In this document: positions 13,001-25,708 of the stretch, piece by piece | How positions within the stretch are numbered: position 1 is the stretch's first letter | Layout: the number at the start of each line of letters is the position of its first letter | Translations under genes and position numbers: made by a program | The notes under the pieces: generated by a model | What the model saw: the letters and a program-made list of their open reading frames with translations, nothing else | Told to the model about the DNA's origin: nothing | The model's database searches: none | Assembly: GCF_042100115.1 (NCBI RefSeq) | Contig: NC_091276.1 | Span: 248,001 to 312,000 of the forward strand | Length of the DNA: 64,000 nt | Direction of reading: 5' to 3' | Source of the DNA: Alternaria dauci | Lineage: Eukaryota > Ascomycota > Dothideomycetes > Pleosporales > Pleosporaceae

Positions 13001-16000
13001 ATAGTTAACTAGTTAAGCCTAGTTACTCTTCTCCTTATAATATAATTAGTAGGTTATACTTATATCTAGCCTCTTAAATTTAATAGACGTATAGCTACCT
13101 ATAGACTAGTCTAGTAGTTTTACCTTACTAACTAGCTCCTAGATATAGTTACCCTTAGTAAAGGCTAAGCTACTACTTAAAGCTGCCTAAGCTTAAACGC
13201 CCTATCTTTTTAAACTATAATTAATAACTTAATAGTAGTTTAGATATATCCTAGTAAGGTAGGTATACTCTACTACGCTATAAGTCTTATAAGTACTTAG
13301 TAGAGCCTAAGTAGAGTCCTAGGGCTACTCCTATAGCTAGGATAGTAGTCTAGGCTAGCTAGGGTTAGGCGTATACGAATTAACCTTTAGGTAAGAGATA
13401 AGTTATAGGAGTATAAGTATCTTAGCTTCTAAAAGATAGTTAAAAGATATTATATTCTTATACTTAAACGCGAACTCTATATCCTCTATAAATATATCCT
13501 AGATAAAATTACTAACCTAATATTATACCTCTAGGAATATCTACTTCTTAGCTATTAGATATTAAAAAGCCTTAATACTATCCTTTATTATACTATAGTA
13601 GTAATTCTTAGGTATATTAGTTAGAGTAAGGAGATAAAGGAGTCTACGTCTAAAGCCTTAGTAAATCTAGTAGATCTTTATTACGTATTTTACGTACACC
13701 TTTAGTTAATTATAGTTATACTTTATAGTATTAAAAAGGCCCTATAATCTTAGTACCTTATTATATATAATGCTATTAAGACGAATAGCGCCCTACTATC
13801 TAGAGTTTATTTTAGAAGCGAGATTATACTATACTAATTTCTTATATAGATTATCTAACTAGGTATAGTACTAAGTAAGATAGATCCTTATATTAGAGGT
13901 AGTAAGCCTCTTAATTCTATCGCTTATAGCTAGAGCTAGCTTAATTTAAGTTAACTAGGATCTCTATACTTAGATTAGTGCTATATAGTTACGTAGGGCT
14001 ATTAGGCTAAGTAGAGTATCTAGTAGGCGCTCCTAGATTAGTGTAAGCGCTAAAGCTAGGATAAGTGTATATAATAGTTATAAGGTCTAGGTAAGTCTAC
14101 TATTTACTAGATAGTAAACTAGTATATTATAGCTTTTTTATTTCTTCTTAGTAGTATTAATATCCTACTATTTCTACTTATTTATTAGTAGAGGCGTCCT
14201 ATTATCTAAATCTATAGCTTATTTAGTAAAGTTAGGTATAAAGCCTTAATAAGTAAGTACGTTTCTACTATAATTCCTCTTACTATTCTTACACTAAACG
14301 TAGTCTACTAGATTATTAAGAGCGTCTATAAACTTATAGTTAATAGCTATAGTAAAGTTCTTACTACTATTTTAGACCTTATAGTAGACACGACCTAGTA
14401 GAGTAACTAAGACGTCTCCTAGTTTTTAGTAAATAATCTTATAGTTAATACTATTCTTTTTAAGCTATTAAGGTCTTATAATAATATTATAGTACTATAT
14501 AAACTATAAATATCCTCTTAAGCCTAGGAACTAGTCTCTAATATAATACTTAAGTTCCCTAGCACTACTTTAGTAAATAATAATCTAGTACTTTTTAGTA
14601 CTTATTAGTAGTAGGTTTATAAACCTAGTATTACTATCCTTAACGTATAACGTTATAGGTGTATTAGGTCTATAACTAATATACTAGTATAGTTAATTAA
14701 TACTAAGGATCTTAGGCTAGTAATTATACTATAGGCTAGCGTTTAGTAGAGTATTAATACTATAGTTAGATAAGGGTTTATAGATTAGATATTAAACGTA
14801 GTTAGGGGGTCTTACTATCTACGCCTTAAACTCTTCCTTTAGCTACTTAGATATACTAGCTTTACTAAACCCTTCTATATTATAGAGGTTAAGTAAGATA
14901 TCTATAGCTACCTATATATATAAATAGTTAGCGTTTCCTTAAGTAAGTGTAAAGCCTTTAATCTTATCCTAGTCTAATGCCTTAGCGCTACGTAGGAGTT
15001 ACGCTAGTTCTAAAGTATCTTAGTACTTCTATACTTATAGAATAAGGTATCTATAGTTATTAATATTATAGTAACTTAATATCTTTCGCGCCTACTAGAT
15101 AGTAATAACTATATTCTTCCCTAGCTATAAAAGTAGGTATAGAAAGCGTAGATTTAAACCTACTATTCTACGCTCTAATAACTACTACTCTATTAGAATC
15201 TAGTTAATATACTCTTAGCTAGATAGCACTAAAACCTCCTATTCTTATATCTACTACTCTTATATCTACTACTCTTATATCTCTAGTTCGTACGTCTCTA
15301 GCTCTTTAAGCTTTACTAGTTACGCTTACGCTTCCTTAAAAATCGCCTTAAAAGCTACTACAAGATCTAACCTAGAAATTAACTACTTTAAGGATATACT
15401 TCTTAGCCTAGGCCTACTATATTTATATTTATATTTATTATAGGCTTCTGCTAATCTAACTTCTTTAAGTTACTAGATAAGCTATTTAGTAGCCGCTATT
15501 AGCGTATTAATAGAGTTATTATTAGAAAGACGTTATACTACTATTATAAAATAGGAGGTATAAGACTTTATATCCTATACTATAGTAAACTTAGACGTAT
15601 ACGTAAACGCGTTATTAGCGTATAGGCTGTAAGAGCTTATAATACCTTTATAGTCTATATATAAGCTTAGTACTTACTCTTACTAATTACTTATATATAA
15701 AACTAAAGAATTAACCTTAATTATTCTACGTAAATATAGTACTTCTATATAAGATAGTATACTAATATTTAGTAATATCTTTATATAATAGTACATCCTA
15801 TAATTATGTCTCTAGATTTACCTAAGCGTTACTACTATTAAAATTATCTCCCTTATATATACACTAGATAAGGCATATTAATAGATATATCTACTATTAT
15901 ATTAAGAGTTATTACTAGATCTTTTCCTCTTAATACCCCTAAGTAATACTAATATAACTAGAGTGCTTAATAGTATAGCCTTACGTAGATCTACTAATAG

Positions 16001-16740
16001 CCTATACTTATTTATATTACTAATAGTACGTAGACTACTAGTAGACCCTACTAATTTTCTCTAGATCTAGTACTACGCTAGCTACACTATAGTATACTCT
16101 AGTCTATAGCGCTAAGATATATTACTCTATAGTATATTATTTATCTCCTATATAGCATTTTCTTCCTAATGCTGCGTCTAAAGGTTAGAAATACTAGTAT
16201 CCTTAGAGACTATAGCACGCTTAGCTTTAGCTTTAACTTAGACGGCGTAGTAGCTACTACTTTAGCTAATAAATATAAGTACTTCTATAATAGTAGTATT
16301 AGCTTAATACAGCCCCTAAACGTATAATATAAGCGACTATAGAGGTACTTTACTAACTATCTATAACGTAGCTTATAGGGTTACGAAATCTTCTACTATA
16401 CTAGTTAAATAAGGGAGGATATAGCTACTACGTATACTAGGGCTAATTATACGAGAAAGAACTAGCCGCTAAAGAAGGACTATATATTATTAAAATCTAT
16501 AACTAGCTATAACATTATATAGTATAAATAAAATAAAGTATATTTAAAATACTAGCCTATAACCTAGTAGATTTAAACTTAGGTAGTCCTATAAGGCTAC
16601 CTTAGATTACCTATCTTTTAGTATAAGTAGCATTAAACATATATCTTATTATATCTATTAGCGACATCTATAAGCCTTATAATTTAGAATAGTATTCTCT
16701 ACCTCTTTTATAGCGCAATCGTGCCTAAGCGCTTTAATAT
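7080..16740. repeat. RIP-saturated repeat tract (right part)
   Basis: Same composition as the first 7 kb: TpA-rich, CpA/TpG-depleted, no open frame. It is probably several nested elements, but no LTR pair, terminal inverted repeat or domain could be read with confidence. The edge to normal composition near 16740 is sharp; CpA-containing words such as CAGATTATATGTCACG appear within a few tens of bases. Confidence 0.8.
15243..15281 (+). repeat. Short tandem repeat, 15 bp unit, about 2.6 copies
   Basis: The unit TCTTATATCTACTAC occurs head to tail two full times plus a partial copy. It lies inside RIP-mutated repeat DNA and may be part of an ancestral element. Confidence 0.6.
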
Positions 16741-16789
16741 CAGATTATATGTCACGTTAGTAGCTAGGTTGATTAGGTCGCCACGAGGC

Positions 16790-16993
16790 CTAAGCCATCC
16801 TCTGCACCGCCACCATATTGCCACTGACGAATCTCTCGGCGTATAGGTGGCTGAGACGATGGTATACTCTTCCTTCAGCGTGATTTCGCAAGTTGCTATC
16901 TTCTATATCATATCTATTGTTGTACTTCATCGTCTCTTCGCCTAGACTAACGCTTATCGATAACAGATAGAAGGGCACTCTGCCACTCGTCAC
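16790..16993 (-). CDS. Doubtful small ORF, unknown
   Basis: An ATG-started frame of 67 codons sits at the very edge of the RIP tract, in DNA of ordinary composition. A second in-frame Met is at codon 22. I recognise no domain, signal or membrane segment. Its first bases overlap the dispersed repeat at 16961-17110, so it may belong to a repeat fragment rather than a gene. Confidence 0.2.
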   Translation of the reverse strand: MTSGRVPFYLLSISVSLGEETMKYNNRYDIEDSNLRNHAEGRVYHRLSHLYAERFVSGNMVAVQRMA

Positions 16994-17110
16994 AGTACTT
17001 AATGCATTGAGATGAATAGATCTATTCAGAATGAGTTCAATCGTACGGCATTAATAAAAGCCCAAGGTAAAGCGGCACAGCAAAGTCTGGGTGTTTAATA
17101 GAAAAATAGA
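16961..17110 (+). repeat. Dispersed repeat R1, copy 1
   Basis: This 150 bp segment aligns by eye with 39196-39350. Both contain a TAGAAGG start, a CTTAATGC core, AGATnnATAnnnCTATTnAnAATG, a CGTACG box and GGnAAAGCG. The second copy is more RIP-mutated. The function is unknown; it may be the end of a transposable element. Confidence 0.6.
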
Positions 17111-17224
17111 TTTTAGACATCCCGTCTGGTACAATTCTACCGTTCACCAAAGCACAAAACCAATGACCGTTGCCCTACAAACCTCAGGCCCTAGCAGGCC
17201 TAAAGGCACATCTCCATTCACCCA

Positions 17225-17300
17225 TGCGCGATTGACTACCAATTACTCGTCCCCCAGAACTATCGATCGTAAGACTGAATGCGCTTTTCCATACTTGCAT
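17225..17300 (+). repeat. Dispersed coding-like repeat R2, copy 1
   Basis: Shares CAGAACTATCGATCG plus flanks with 29345-29450. In the frame where both copies read well, each encodes S-P-x-x-T-I-D-R-K followed by an aromatic-rich stretch. I faintly recall this phrase from fungal PD-(D/E)XK-like nuclease-fold proteins (PF20516), but no catalytic motif is visible. The frame 17091-17483 (130 codons) carries it. It is probably a fragment of a repeated gene. Confidence 0.35.
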
Positions 17301-17649
17301 CGTGATGCTGCACTCCCAGAGAAATCTTTCTTGCATTGTTTAACAAAATGCTCTAACCGCTCGCCGGTTTTGGAGGCTCAAATTACATCTCACCAAGGTG
17401 TGTGGAGAGGCACAAAGCAGTATGAATGCGGCTACGTTCTTGGAATTTTGTATCGGCGTTCGGCAAATCTTCGCAGCCGATGATGGATGCCCAACATTCT
17501 TACGGGCCAGCCTCCGACCAGCGCATCACAACTTTGGTTTCAACTCTCCCTATTCTTAATGTTCCTCTACAGTACACTCCGTTTTTAGCTCCCTTTATAC
17601 TTCTAGCTTGCTTGTACAAATATTTGCAAATGTGACAGCGGTCAACGAT

Positions 17650-18507
17650 AATAAGTCGGTCTAAAATACTCAGCACCAACCTAATAGGCAGACGGTTGGA
17701 TGCCTTTCGCGATACGCACACTTCGCATTCGATCGAAGAAGGACAGGAAGCGGAGGATGAAGGTACTATTCTTCTATTCCCTTCTTCGAACACTGGCTAA
17801 TGCTAATAGGGCTTAAAAATACCTTGATCGATATAATTCTTGCTTTGCAAAGTCTCCCCGCCTCGCGATTGCTACCCTCAAAGCGTGGCAACAGAGACTT
17901 GCTTAGTGATCTATTGCTGCTGAATTCAGCAGTTTACTCTAACAACCTTAACACTGCACGGGTCAGGCCTCTCCTTAATGCAGTCCTTACTAAACAGCCT
18001 AATAAAGTCATCTAGGATACTGTATACAACGCTGTTATAGAATTAACGCCTCTACCCTAGCCTACCTTATCCTTCTAATAAATACCCCTTTCTATTAATA
18101 TAGGTAGCTTCGTAAACTTAATAGAGCGCTGTAAACACATAGATAATGTACTAAGGGGGGAGCTAGGACACCTTTACGTTAGTATACCTAGCTTCTTTAA
18201 CGCGTTCTTTAGAGATGTACTAGATCTAAGACTAGCGGTATAGGCTGTATTAGATAAGTGTAAGGAAGGAGATAGCCCGCTCTACTAGGTAGGGAGTAGG
18301 TAGTAGCGCTAGCCTAAGGGGGCGAAAGAAAGGGATATCTTAAACTAGTTCGCACTACTTATAGACTAGCTGTTAGGCCTTATAAAAGGGTATTAGCTAA
18401 AATTAAGAGTTTAGTAGTAACTACTAGTATAACCTTATTAGCCTCTATAAGGCTCTACTGCTAATTATAAACTAGATATTAGTTTTATAGATAATCTAAA
18501 CGCTAGC
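17650..18507 (+). pseudogene. FunK1 fungal-type kinase relic copy A, 5' part
   Basis: Fungal-type protein kinases of the FunK1 group (Pfam Pkinase_fungal) have a long N-terminal helical region before the kinase core. This piece aligns in order with copy B at 57717-58610: a Pro-Ile-Gly/Leu-Ile-Gly phrase near the start, the leucine-rich stretch at 17820-18010, then the Asp-Thr-Val-Tyr-Asn-Ala-Val phrase near 18020. Up to about 18010 the base composition is normal; beyond that it is heavily RIP-mutated. The gene is cut at 18507 by the chromovirus and resumes at 25704. A start codon could not be fixed, and the 5' frame is broken. Confidence 0.75.
18503..18507 (+). other. Target-site duplication CTAGC (left)
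   Basis: CTAGC immediately precedes the 5' LTR and recurs at 25704-25708 right after the 3' LTR. The uninterrupted homologue in copy B near 58600 shows no insertion at this point, which confirms that these five bases flank an insertion. Confidence 0.9.
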
Positions 18508-18995
18508 TGTTACAAGGTAATAAGGAGTTATTTCCTTTTATTATATAAGCTATAAGAAGGAAGACTATTAGGATAGCTATAATAAAAGATTACTAATCTA
18601 AGGTAGGGCCTAGGGTTACGTAACGTACTATTACGCTAAGTTAAAGCTATTAGTAATAGTAGAACTAGTATATAAAGGTAGCTATTAGAGGTAGAGATAA
18701 CTATTAGTAATAGTAGGTTAAACCTATAATAGTAGGAATAGATTATAATAAGTATATAGGATAGATAGATTTTATTATTATACTTATTATAGTTAACTTA
18801 AATAGTTTATCTCTTATATAGATTATTAACTAGTTATTCTATTATTTATAGAATTAGTATTATTTATCTCTTAGTTATAATAATAACTCTTTTCTACCTA
18901 ATTATTCTATACGCTACCTTATAGACTATTACCTAAACCTATCTTACCCTAGTAAGGACTAAGCTTAGAGAAGTATAGTAAACCCTTATATAATA
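18508..18995 (+). repeat. 5' LTR of the chromovirus (488 bp)
   Basis: Begins TGTTACAAGG and ends in a RIP-changed form of the 3' LTR end. It aligns along its whole length with 25216-25703. It is more mutated than the right half of the 3' LTR: the terminal TGTAACA of that LTR reads TATAATA here. Confidence 0.9.
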
Positions 18996-21900
18996 CTTTA
19001 ACTACCTTAGATATTAGTAGACGTTTAACTAATAGAATTATCTAATTAAGATTTAGCTATAGCTTATTAGGGAAACACTTAAGGTAATATAACTTAGGGT
19101 CTAGGACCCTTAATACTAGCACAACTTACCTTAGAAAATAATAAGATACTAGAGGTATCTAATAATAAAGAAGAGAACCCTAATATTACTAAGCTAAGGA
19201 ATCTTAAGTAATATATAAACGCGTAGGCTTAGTAGATTACTAAGATATAAGTAATAATTAATTAGCTTATAAGGTAACTAATAATAACCCTAAATAAATA
19301 ACCTATAGCTACTAGGAAACCTAAGATAGTATTACTAGAGAAATACGGCGGAGAACGAGAAAAGCTATAAGTATTCCTTACTAATATTAACTTATACTAC
19401 GAGTATAACGAGGTACCTAACGACTAGGAAAAGATCCTTATAGCTAGTATATATATAAAGGATAAGGCTTCTAATTAGATATAACCCTATATAGACGATT
19501 ACCTACTAGACGTAGAATATATAGGCACTAAAGAAGGAACCCGCACCTTATTTATAAGTTAGACAGAGTTTAAATAAGAGATAAGACATATCTTTAGAGA
19601 AGTAGACGCTTAGAACTAGGTAGAGAAGAAGATTACTTACCTAAGGTAGACTACGTTAGTATTAGTATACACGGCGGAATTTAAGTAACTATAAGTATAG
19701 ATTAATTAGGATAATACGGCACTTTAAACGGTATTTAAAGTAGGCCTTAAAGAAAATATTAAGGATAGCCTTGTTTACTACGATAAGCCTAGAACACTAT
19801 ACGCTCTAATCGAGCTAGCTACGCGTATTAATAATAGGTTATAGGAACGAAATAACTAGAAGAAATACTTCTAACCTAACCTACCTAATATAAAAAAATA
19901 ACGTAGGAGATTTAATAAGGATAGTAATACTATTATAACTAGTAAGGTAGAAGAGAAGGCTAAAGATAAGAAAACTTAAGGAGGTAAAAGATATAATAGT
20001 CTCTCTAAGGAAGAACGCTAGAAGCGTTACGATAATAAAGCATGTCTCTAATATAGGAAGACAGGATACTTTACTAGGGATTACGAAGAAGAATAAGTTA
20101 AATAGGTAGCTATTAAGATCTAGATAATTAGATAAGGCACGCCTTACCCGGCTAGGATAGAGCTAGATAATAACCTAAGCGACTTAGACCTATACGAGGA
20201 GGTACGCTTAGAGGATAAGGAAAGCTACGAAATTGTCCTAAGAGTAAAATTAGATAACGAAGTCCTTACTATAGACTAGCTAAGGAAGACTAACTAGAAG
20301 GTTAAGGGCACTATCGTAATAGAATAACTAGCTAACAACTAGTGTTAGGTATATAGTAATAAGACACACTACACTAATAAATATATAATTTATAAATAAA
20401 TTATAATTACTAGCCTAAATGCTAAAGAAATTAGGTATTAGGTGATACACTAATAACCCTACTTTAATAATCTAATAGCTAAGGTAGAGGACTAAGAAGC
20501 TTCTGAAGTAGAGGATACTAAGGATTATAAGGATTTATGTTAGTATAACTGTAAGATTAATTACGAGTTCTATAAATAGGATAAGGAGGAATATAGGATA
20601 GACTAGGAATAGTGCTGTTACCTAAACCTCTAGGTAGATAAATGTCTAGCGGATAACTACTACCTACACGAGCTAGAGAAAGTAGAGACCTACTATAGAC
20701 TTCTATAGACGCAATGCAGGAATAGGTGTGACTTCTATTATAAGTAGCTTAAGGAAGTATATAAGGTAGATAATTATTACTATTATACCTTATTATTAAA
20801 TATCTATAAGGTTATAGACTATTAGATCTATAAGGCTAAGAAGGCTTAACTAAGGAAGAGAATTACTAAGGAAGAGATTCCTTATTAGAATATTTATTAG
20901 AGCTTCTATTATAATAATAAGTACTTAATATACTATAGCTTAAAGAATAATATAGGCTATTTCCCTAGGTATAAGGGAAAGAAGTAGTTAAAAAACTAAG
21001 ATGCCGCTAGGGATAGGGTCACGCTAGTAAAGGTAGTCCTAAAATAACCCTTAGGAAGGTATAGGATACTAATAGTTAGGTAAAGTAGTTACTTACGACT
21101 ATATCTATATAGGGACAGAACATTAAGGCGCTCGTAGATAGCGGGGCTACACGAACAATAATCTTACCTAGAGTAGTAGAGGAATATAAACTACCCTACT
21201 AGGTTAAGAAGAACCTAGTATTAGTACTATTAGCTAACGAGAAACCTATAGAATATAGAAACGGTATAATACAGATAGAAACTAAATTAACTAAGCTAAA
21301 GATAGTAGGTATAGAGTACTAAATAGTTATTAATATTATAGATCTAGGAGAACTAGATATATTAATTAGTTATAACTAGCTAGACGCCTATAACCCTACT
21401 ATTAACTAGTGAATAAAGATAATACTTAGAAGAGAACCTATATATAAGGTTACTAGAGTGCGTAGAGAGACACGCCTAACGAATTAGAGCTTACCCTAGG
21501 ATAGGAGATTTAGTAAGATCTCGCCTTATAAGATTAGGAGAATCTATAAGAAGGACCCTTAGAAAGTAGGAGTTATCTAGATAAGACGAGTTATAACTAC
21601 GAAGGAAGGACCCTTACTACTAGAGATACTAAGAGAGTATTAGACTAATAAGTTTAAGGAACTCTTTAAAGAAAACGAAGCTACGGATTTAGTAGACTAT
21701 TAGGAATAGGATTATAAGATTATCCTAGATAAAGGGGTAAAGCTAAGCCTAGGACTAATGTACCCTATAGCGCCTAAGTATAATGCTAAGCTACGGGACT
21801 ACATCTAGAAGAACTTAAAGAAGGGATTTATCTAACTAGGATTAGGCCTAATAGCCTCACCTATCCTGTTTGTAAAGAAAGTAAATAGGAAGTAGCGACT

Positions 21901-24900
21901 ATATATTAACTTTAGAAGGCTAAATAGTGTAACGCAGAAGAATTAATATCCTTTACTACTTATTACTAAGCTTATAGATCGACTCTAGGGAGCTAAGTAG
22001 TTTACGAAGTTCGACGTCTAGGAAGGATTTTACTAAATTAGGATTAAAGAAGGTTACGAGTAGATAACAGCGTTTAAAACGAAATATAGACTATTCGAGT
22101 ATATAGTAATACCTTTTAGGTTAATAAACGCCCTAGTAACGTTTTAGTTAGTAATTAATAACGCGCTCTACGAATACCTTAGAATCTTTATTACAGCGTA
22201 CCTAGATAACGTACTAGTATACTCTAGCGGAACGCTTAAAGAATATATTAAGTATATTAAGAAAGTGCTTAGGAAGCTAAAGGAATATAAGCTATACCTA
22301 TAGCTAGGGAAGTGCGAATTCTATGTTAAGGAGATAGAATTCCTAGGCTTTATAGTGTCTATAGAGGGAGTTAAGATAAACCTAAAGAAGATTATAACTA
22401 TATAGGAATAGCTAACACCTAAAATAGTTAAGGATATATAATCCTTCCTAGGATTTACTAACTACTACTAGAAGTTTATTAAGGATTACTTAAAGATTAT
22501 AGTACCCCTCTTAGAGATTACGAAGAAGAAAATAGGATTTAGCTAGAACGAGGAATATTAAGAGGCGTTTAATTAGATAAAGTAGATCTTCCTTAAAGCA
22601 CCTATACTAGAAATGTATAACCCTAAATAAGAAACGTAAATCGAGACTAACGCGTTAGATTATACACTAGGAGCTATATTATTATAGCAGTGCTTAGATA
22701 AGAAATAGAGACTAGTGTTCTACTATTTAAGGAAGTTCTCTAGAGTAGAACTTAACTACGATATTTATAATAAGGAACTAATAGGAATAGTTAACGCCTT
22801 TAAATAATAGGAAGTCTACTTGTTAGGACTACTACACTAGATCGAGGTTTTTACTAATTACTAGAACTTAGTAGGTTTTATAATAACGAAGAAACTTAAT
22901 TAAAGATAAACCTAATAGGCTAAGATATTAGCTTAGTTCGACTTTAAGATAACCTATCGAGCCGGAATACTTAATAGAGTAGTAGATGCTCTAAGCTAGA
23001 GGTCTAACCTACGTAAAGAAAATTATAAAGAACTACATAACGCTATGTTTAAGAAAATACTTAATAGTATACTATAATATAACTAGCTAGAACTAACTAG
23101 AGTAGCTAGGGTAGCTAAGTAGGTAGAATTATTATAGTAGTAATAGTAGTAGAAGGCCGCTAACTAGCAGTTCGAGCCTAATAAGAATAGCTCTAACGAA
23201 CTGTTATAGGACGAGCGAGAGTACTAAGATATAGTTCGAGGAGATCGGATATATATACCTCTATAAATAAGATTAAGTCTTATTAAGGAACTGTATAAGT
23301 CTAAAGAATATAGATATATATCGCTAGAAGAAATAGTTAGATAACTAGTAAAGGTGTTTACTATACTACGCTTAAGAGCGAAGGTGTAGGATATATTAGG
23401 TAACTGTTTAGCTTATTATTAGAATAAGCCTAAGAGATATAAGCCCTATAGCCTATTATAGCCCTTACCGCTACTAACTAGACTATAAAGTAGCGTAACG
23501 ATAGACTTTATAGTAAAGCTCCCGAAATCGTTAGAACTAGGATCTAGAAGATTATATAACACTATCTTAGTTATCGTGTATAGATATACGAAAGGAGCAA
23601 AGTTTATACTAATAGAAGAGACTATTACTGTAGAAGAATACGTATACGAGGTTAGTAAAGCACTAATGTTAGAATATAGGATACCTAAAGAGTTTATTAC
23701 TAACTATAATAAACTATTTACGTCTAAATACTAGGACACATTCCTAGTAAAATTAGGTGTAAAGAAGAAGCTATCAACTAGCTTTTACCCTAAAATAGAT
23801 AGTTAGACGGAAAGAACGAACTAGACACTAGAATAGTATCTAAGGATATACGCTAATAAGCTATAGGATAACTAGGTTAAACTCTTACTAATAGTATAAT
23901 TAGCCTATAATAGTACTAAGTCTACAATAATAAAGTACTTACTACACTATACGAACTACGGATACGAGCTAACTACTTATCAAGATCTAAAGGATATAGA
24001 AAGTATCGTAATAGGTGCAGACGATAAAGCCTACTTAATGCGAGAACTGCACGAAGAATTAAGTAAGAATATTATTTATAGGAACTTTATAATAGCTAAA
24101 GCGGCTAATAAGTCAAGGATTCAGGGACTAACCTTTAAGAAGGGGGATAAAGTTTTCCTATTACGATAGAACTTAAAAACTAAACGACTAAGTAAAAAAC
24201 TAGATAACCTCTAAGTAGGACTATTTAAGATCCTAGAGGAAATAGGTATAGTAAACTATAAACTCTAACTACTACTAGGTATATATATCTACCCTATCTT
24301 TTATAAGAAACTCTTAGAACTAGTACTTCTAGATACTAAGCTAGTAATAGATATAGAGCTTAAAGATAATAAATATAAGGTTAAAGAAATTAAGAACCTA
24401 TAGAAAGTTAGTTATTAGTAGAAATACTTAATTAAGTAGTAAGGATAGCTAGAAAGCTAAAATACTTAGGAGCTAAAAGAAAACTTAATAAACTATAGGT
24501 TATAGGTACTTAAGTACTACTAGAAATACCTAAGGAAGTAAGGACTAAGTCCTTAAGGGAAAAGAAGTAATTAGAAAAAAAGTTAAAAGGAGTATTAGCC
24601 TATAACTAGCTTAAGTTAGTTAATAATCTAAGTAGTAGTAGTTTAGTTATTAGAAGGTCTATACCTAGGGTAGAGTCCCCCTTAGCTTACTCTTTTATAT
24701 AATCTTAGAAATTTAGGATAGTAAGATCTTAATTAGTATATAAGTACTCTTATACCTTAACCTCTAGGAGCTCTTAGTAAATATAAATAGCCTCCTCTTT
24801 AATATAAGCTAACTTAAGGTATTTCTTATACTTTTCTTACTAAACTTTCTCTTACTCTTCCTTAGAAATAAATAAACTATAGGCTATAGATACTAAAATA

Positions 24901-25200
24901 TAACTAGTATAATAGCTAGATATAGTATCTATAAAATAATAAAGATTCTTCTCTTTATAATATTTATAGTAAAAAGGTATCTCTAAATTCTACTCCTTTA
25001 TATAGTTAGTATAAGTATAGCGCTTAGTAGTTAAGTTTTATATATAGTTATAATAGATAGGCTAAACCTTAGGTGTAGTTAGAAGAAGTAAGGAAAAGAA
25101 AGAAGAGGGGATATAATACTATAGGAATACCTAAACCTCTACTACTACTACTAGACTAGGCATAAGAAAATAATAATCTAGGGTATTAGGATAATATACC

Positions 25201-25212
25201 TAAGAGGGGGGG
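25201..25212 (+). other. Polypurine tract
   Basis: TAAGAGGGGGGG lies a few bases before the 3' LTR, where the plus-strand primer of an LTR retroelement is expected. Its position independently fixes the LTR start at 25216. Confidence 0.75.
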
Positions 25213-25215
25213 TAA

Positions 25216-25703
25216 TATTATAAGGTAATAAGGAGTTACTTCCTTTTATTATATAGGCTGTAGGAAGGAAGACTATTAGGATAGCTATAATAAAAGATTA
25301 CTAATCTAAGGTAGGGCCTAGGGTTACGTAACGTACTATTACGCTAAGTTAAAGCTATTAGTAATAGTAGAACTAGTATATAAAGGTAGCTATTAGAGGT
25401 AGAGATAACTATTAGTAATAGTAGGTTAAACCTATAATAGTAGGAATAGATTATAATAAGTATATAGGATAGATAGATTTTATTATTATACTTATTATAG
25501 TTAACTTAAATAGTTTATCTCTCACACAGATTGTTAACTAGTTATTCTATCGTTTATAGAATTAGTATTGTTATACTCTTAGTTAACAACAATAACTCTT
25601 TTCCACCTAATTATTCTATACGCTACCTCACGGACTATCGCCTAAACCTATCTCGCCTTAGAAAGGATCGAGCTTAGAGAAGTATAGCAAACCCCGTGTA
25701 ACA
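25216..25703 (+). repeat. 3' LTR of the chromovirus (488 bp)
   Basis: Starts TATTATAAGG (mutated TGTTAC) and ends GTGTAACA, directly before CTAGC. From about 25522 to the end many CpA and TpG are retained that are TpA in the 5' LTR, so the RIP intensity changes inside this repeat. Confidence 0.9.
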
Positions 25704-25708
25704 CTAGC
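25704..25708 (+). other. Target-site duplication CTAGC (right)
   Basis: Second copy of the five bases that flank the chromovirus; FunK1-A sequence resumes immediately. Confidence 0.9.

Larger units (their letters stand above)
18508..25703 (+). mobile_element. Decayed Ty3/gypsy chromovirus inserted in FunK1-A
   Basis: A full-length 7,196 bp element with 488 bp LTRs, a polypurine tract and CTAGC target duplications. Reading the plus strand through RIP stops gives the chromovirus order: a degraded CCHC zinc knuckle (about 20040-20090), protease with Asp-Ser-Gly-Ala (21137-21148), reverse transcriptase (about 21740-22530) whose catalytic Tyr-Leu-Asp-Asp now reads Tyr-Leu-Asp-Asn (22199-22210), RNase H, integrase (about 23200-23880), and a C-terminal chromodomain-like stretch (about 24340-24490). 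Dozens of TAG/TAA codons and the lost catalytic Asp make it inactive. Chromodomain integrases are known to target methylated-H3K9 heterochromatin, which fits the location. It is transcribed in the same direction as the host kinase. Confidence 0.92.

Noticed and set aside
1..16740. CRISPR-like or regular spaced repeats
   Set aside because: Apparent repetition is due to TpA-rich composition; only the 15 bp tandem at 15243 is real.
18996..25200. Separate genes inside the chromovirus
   Set aside because: All readable pieces fall in one gag-pol order and belong to the element.
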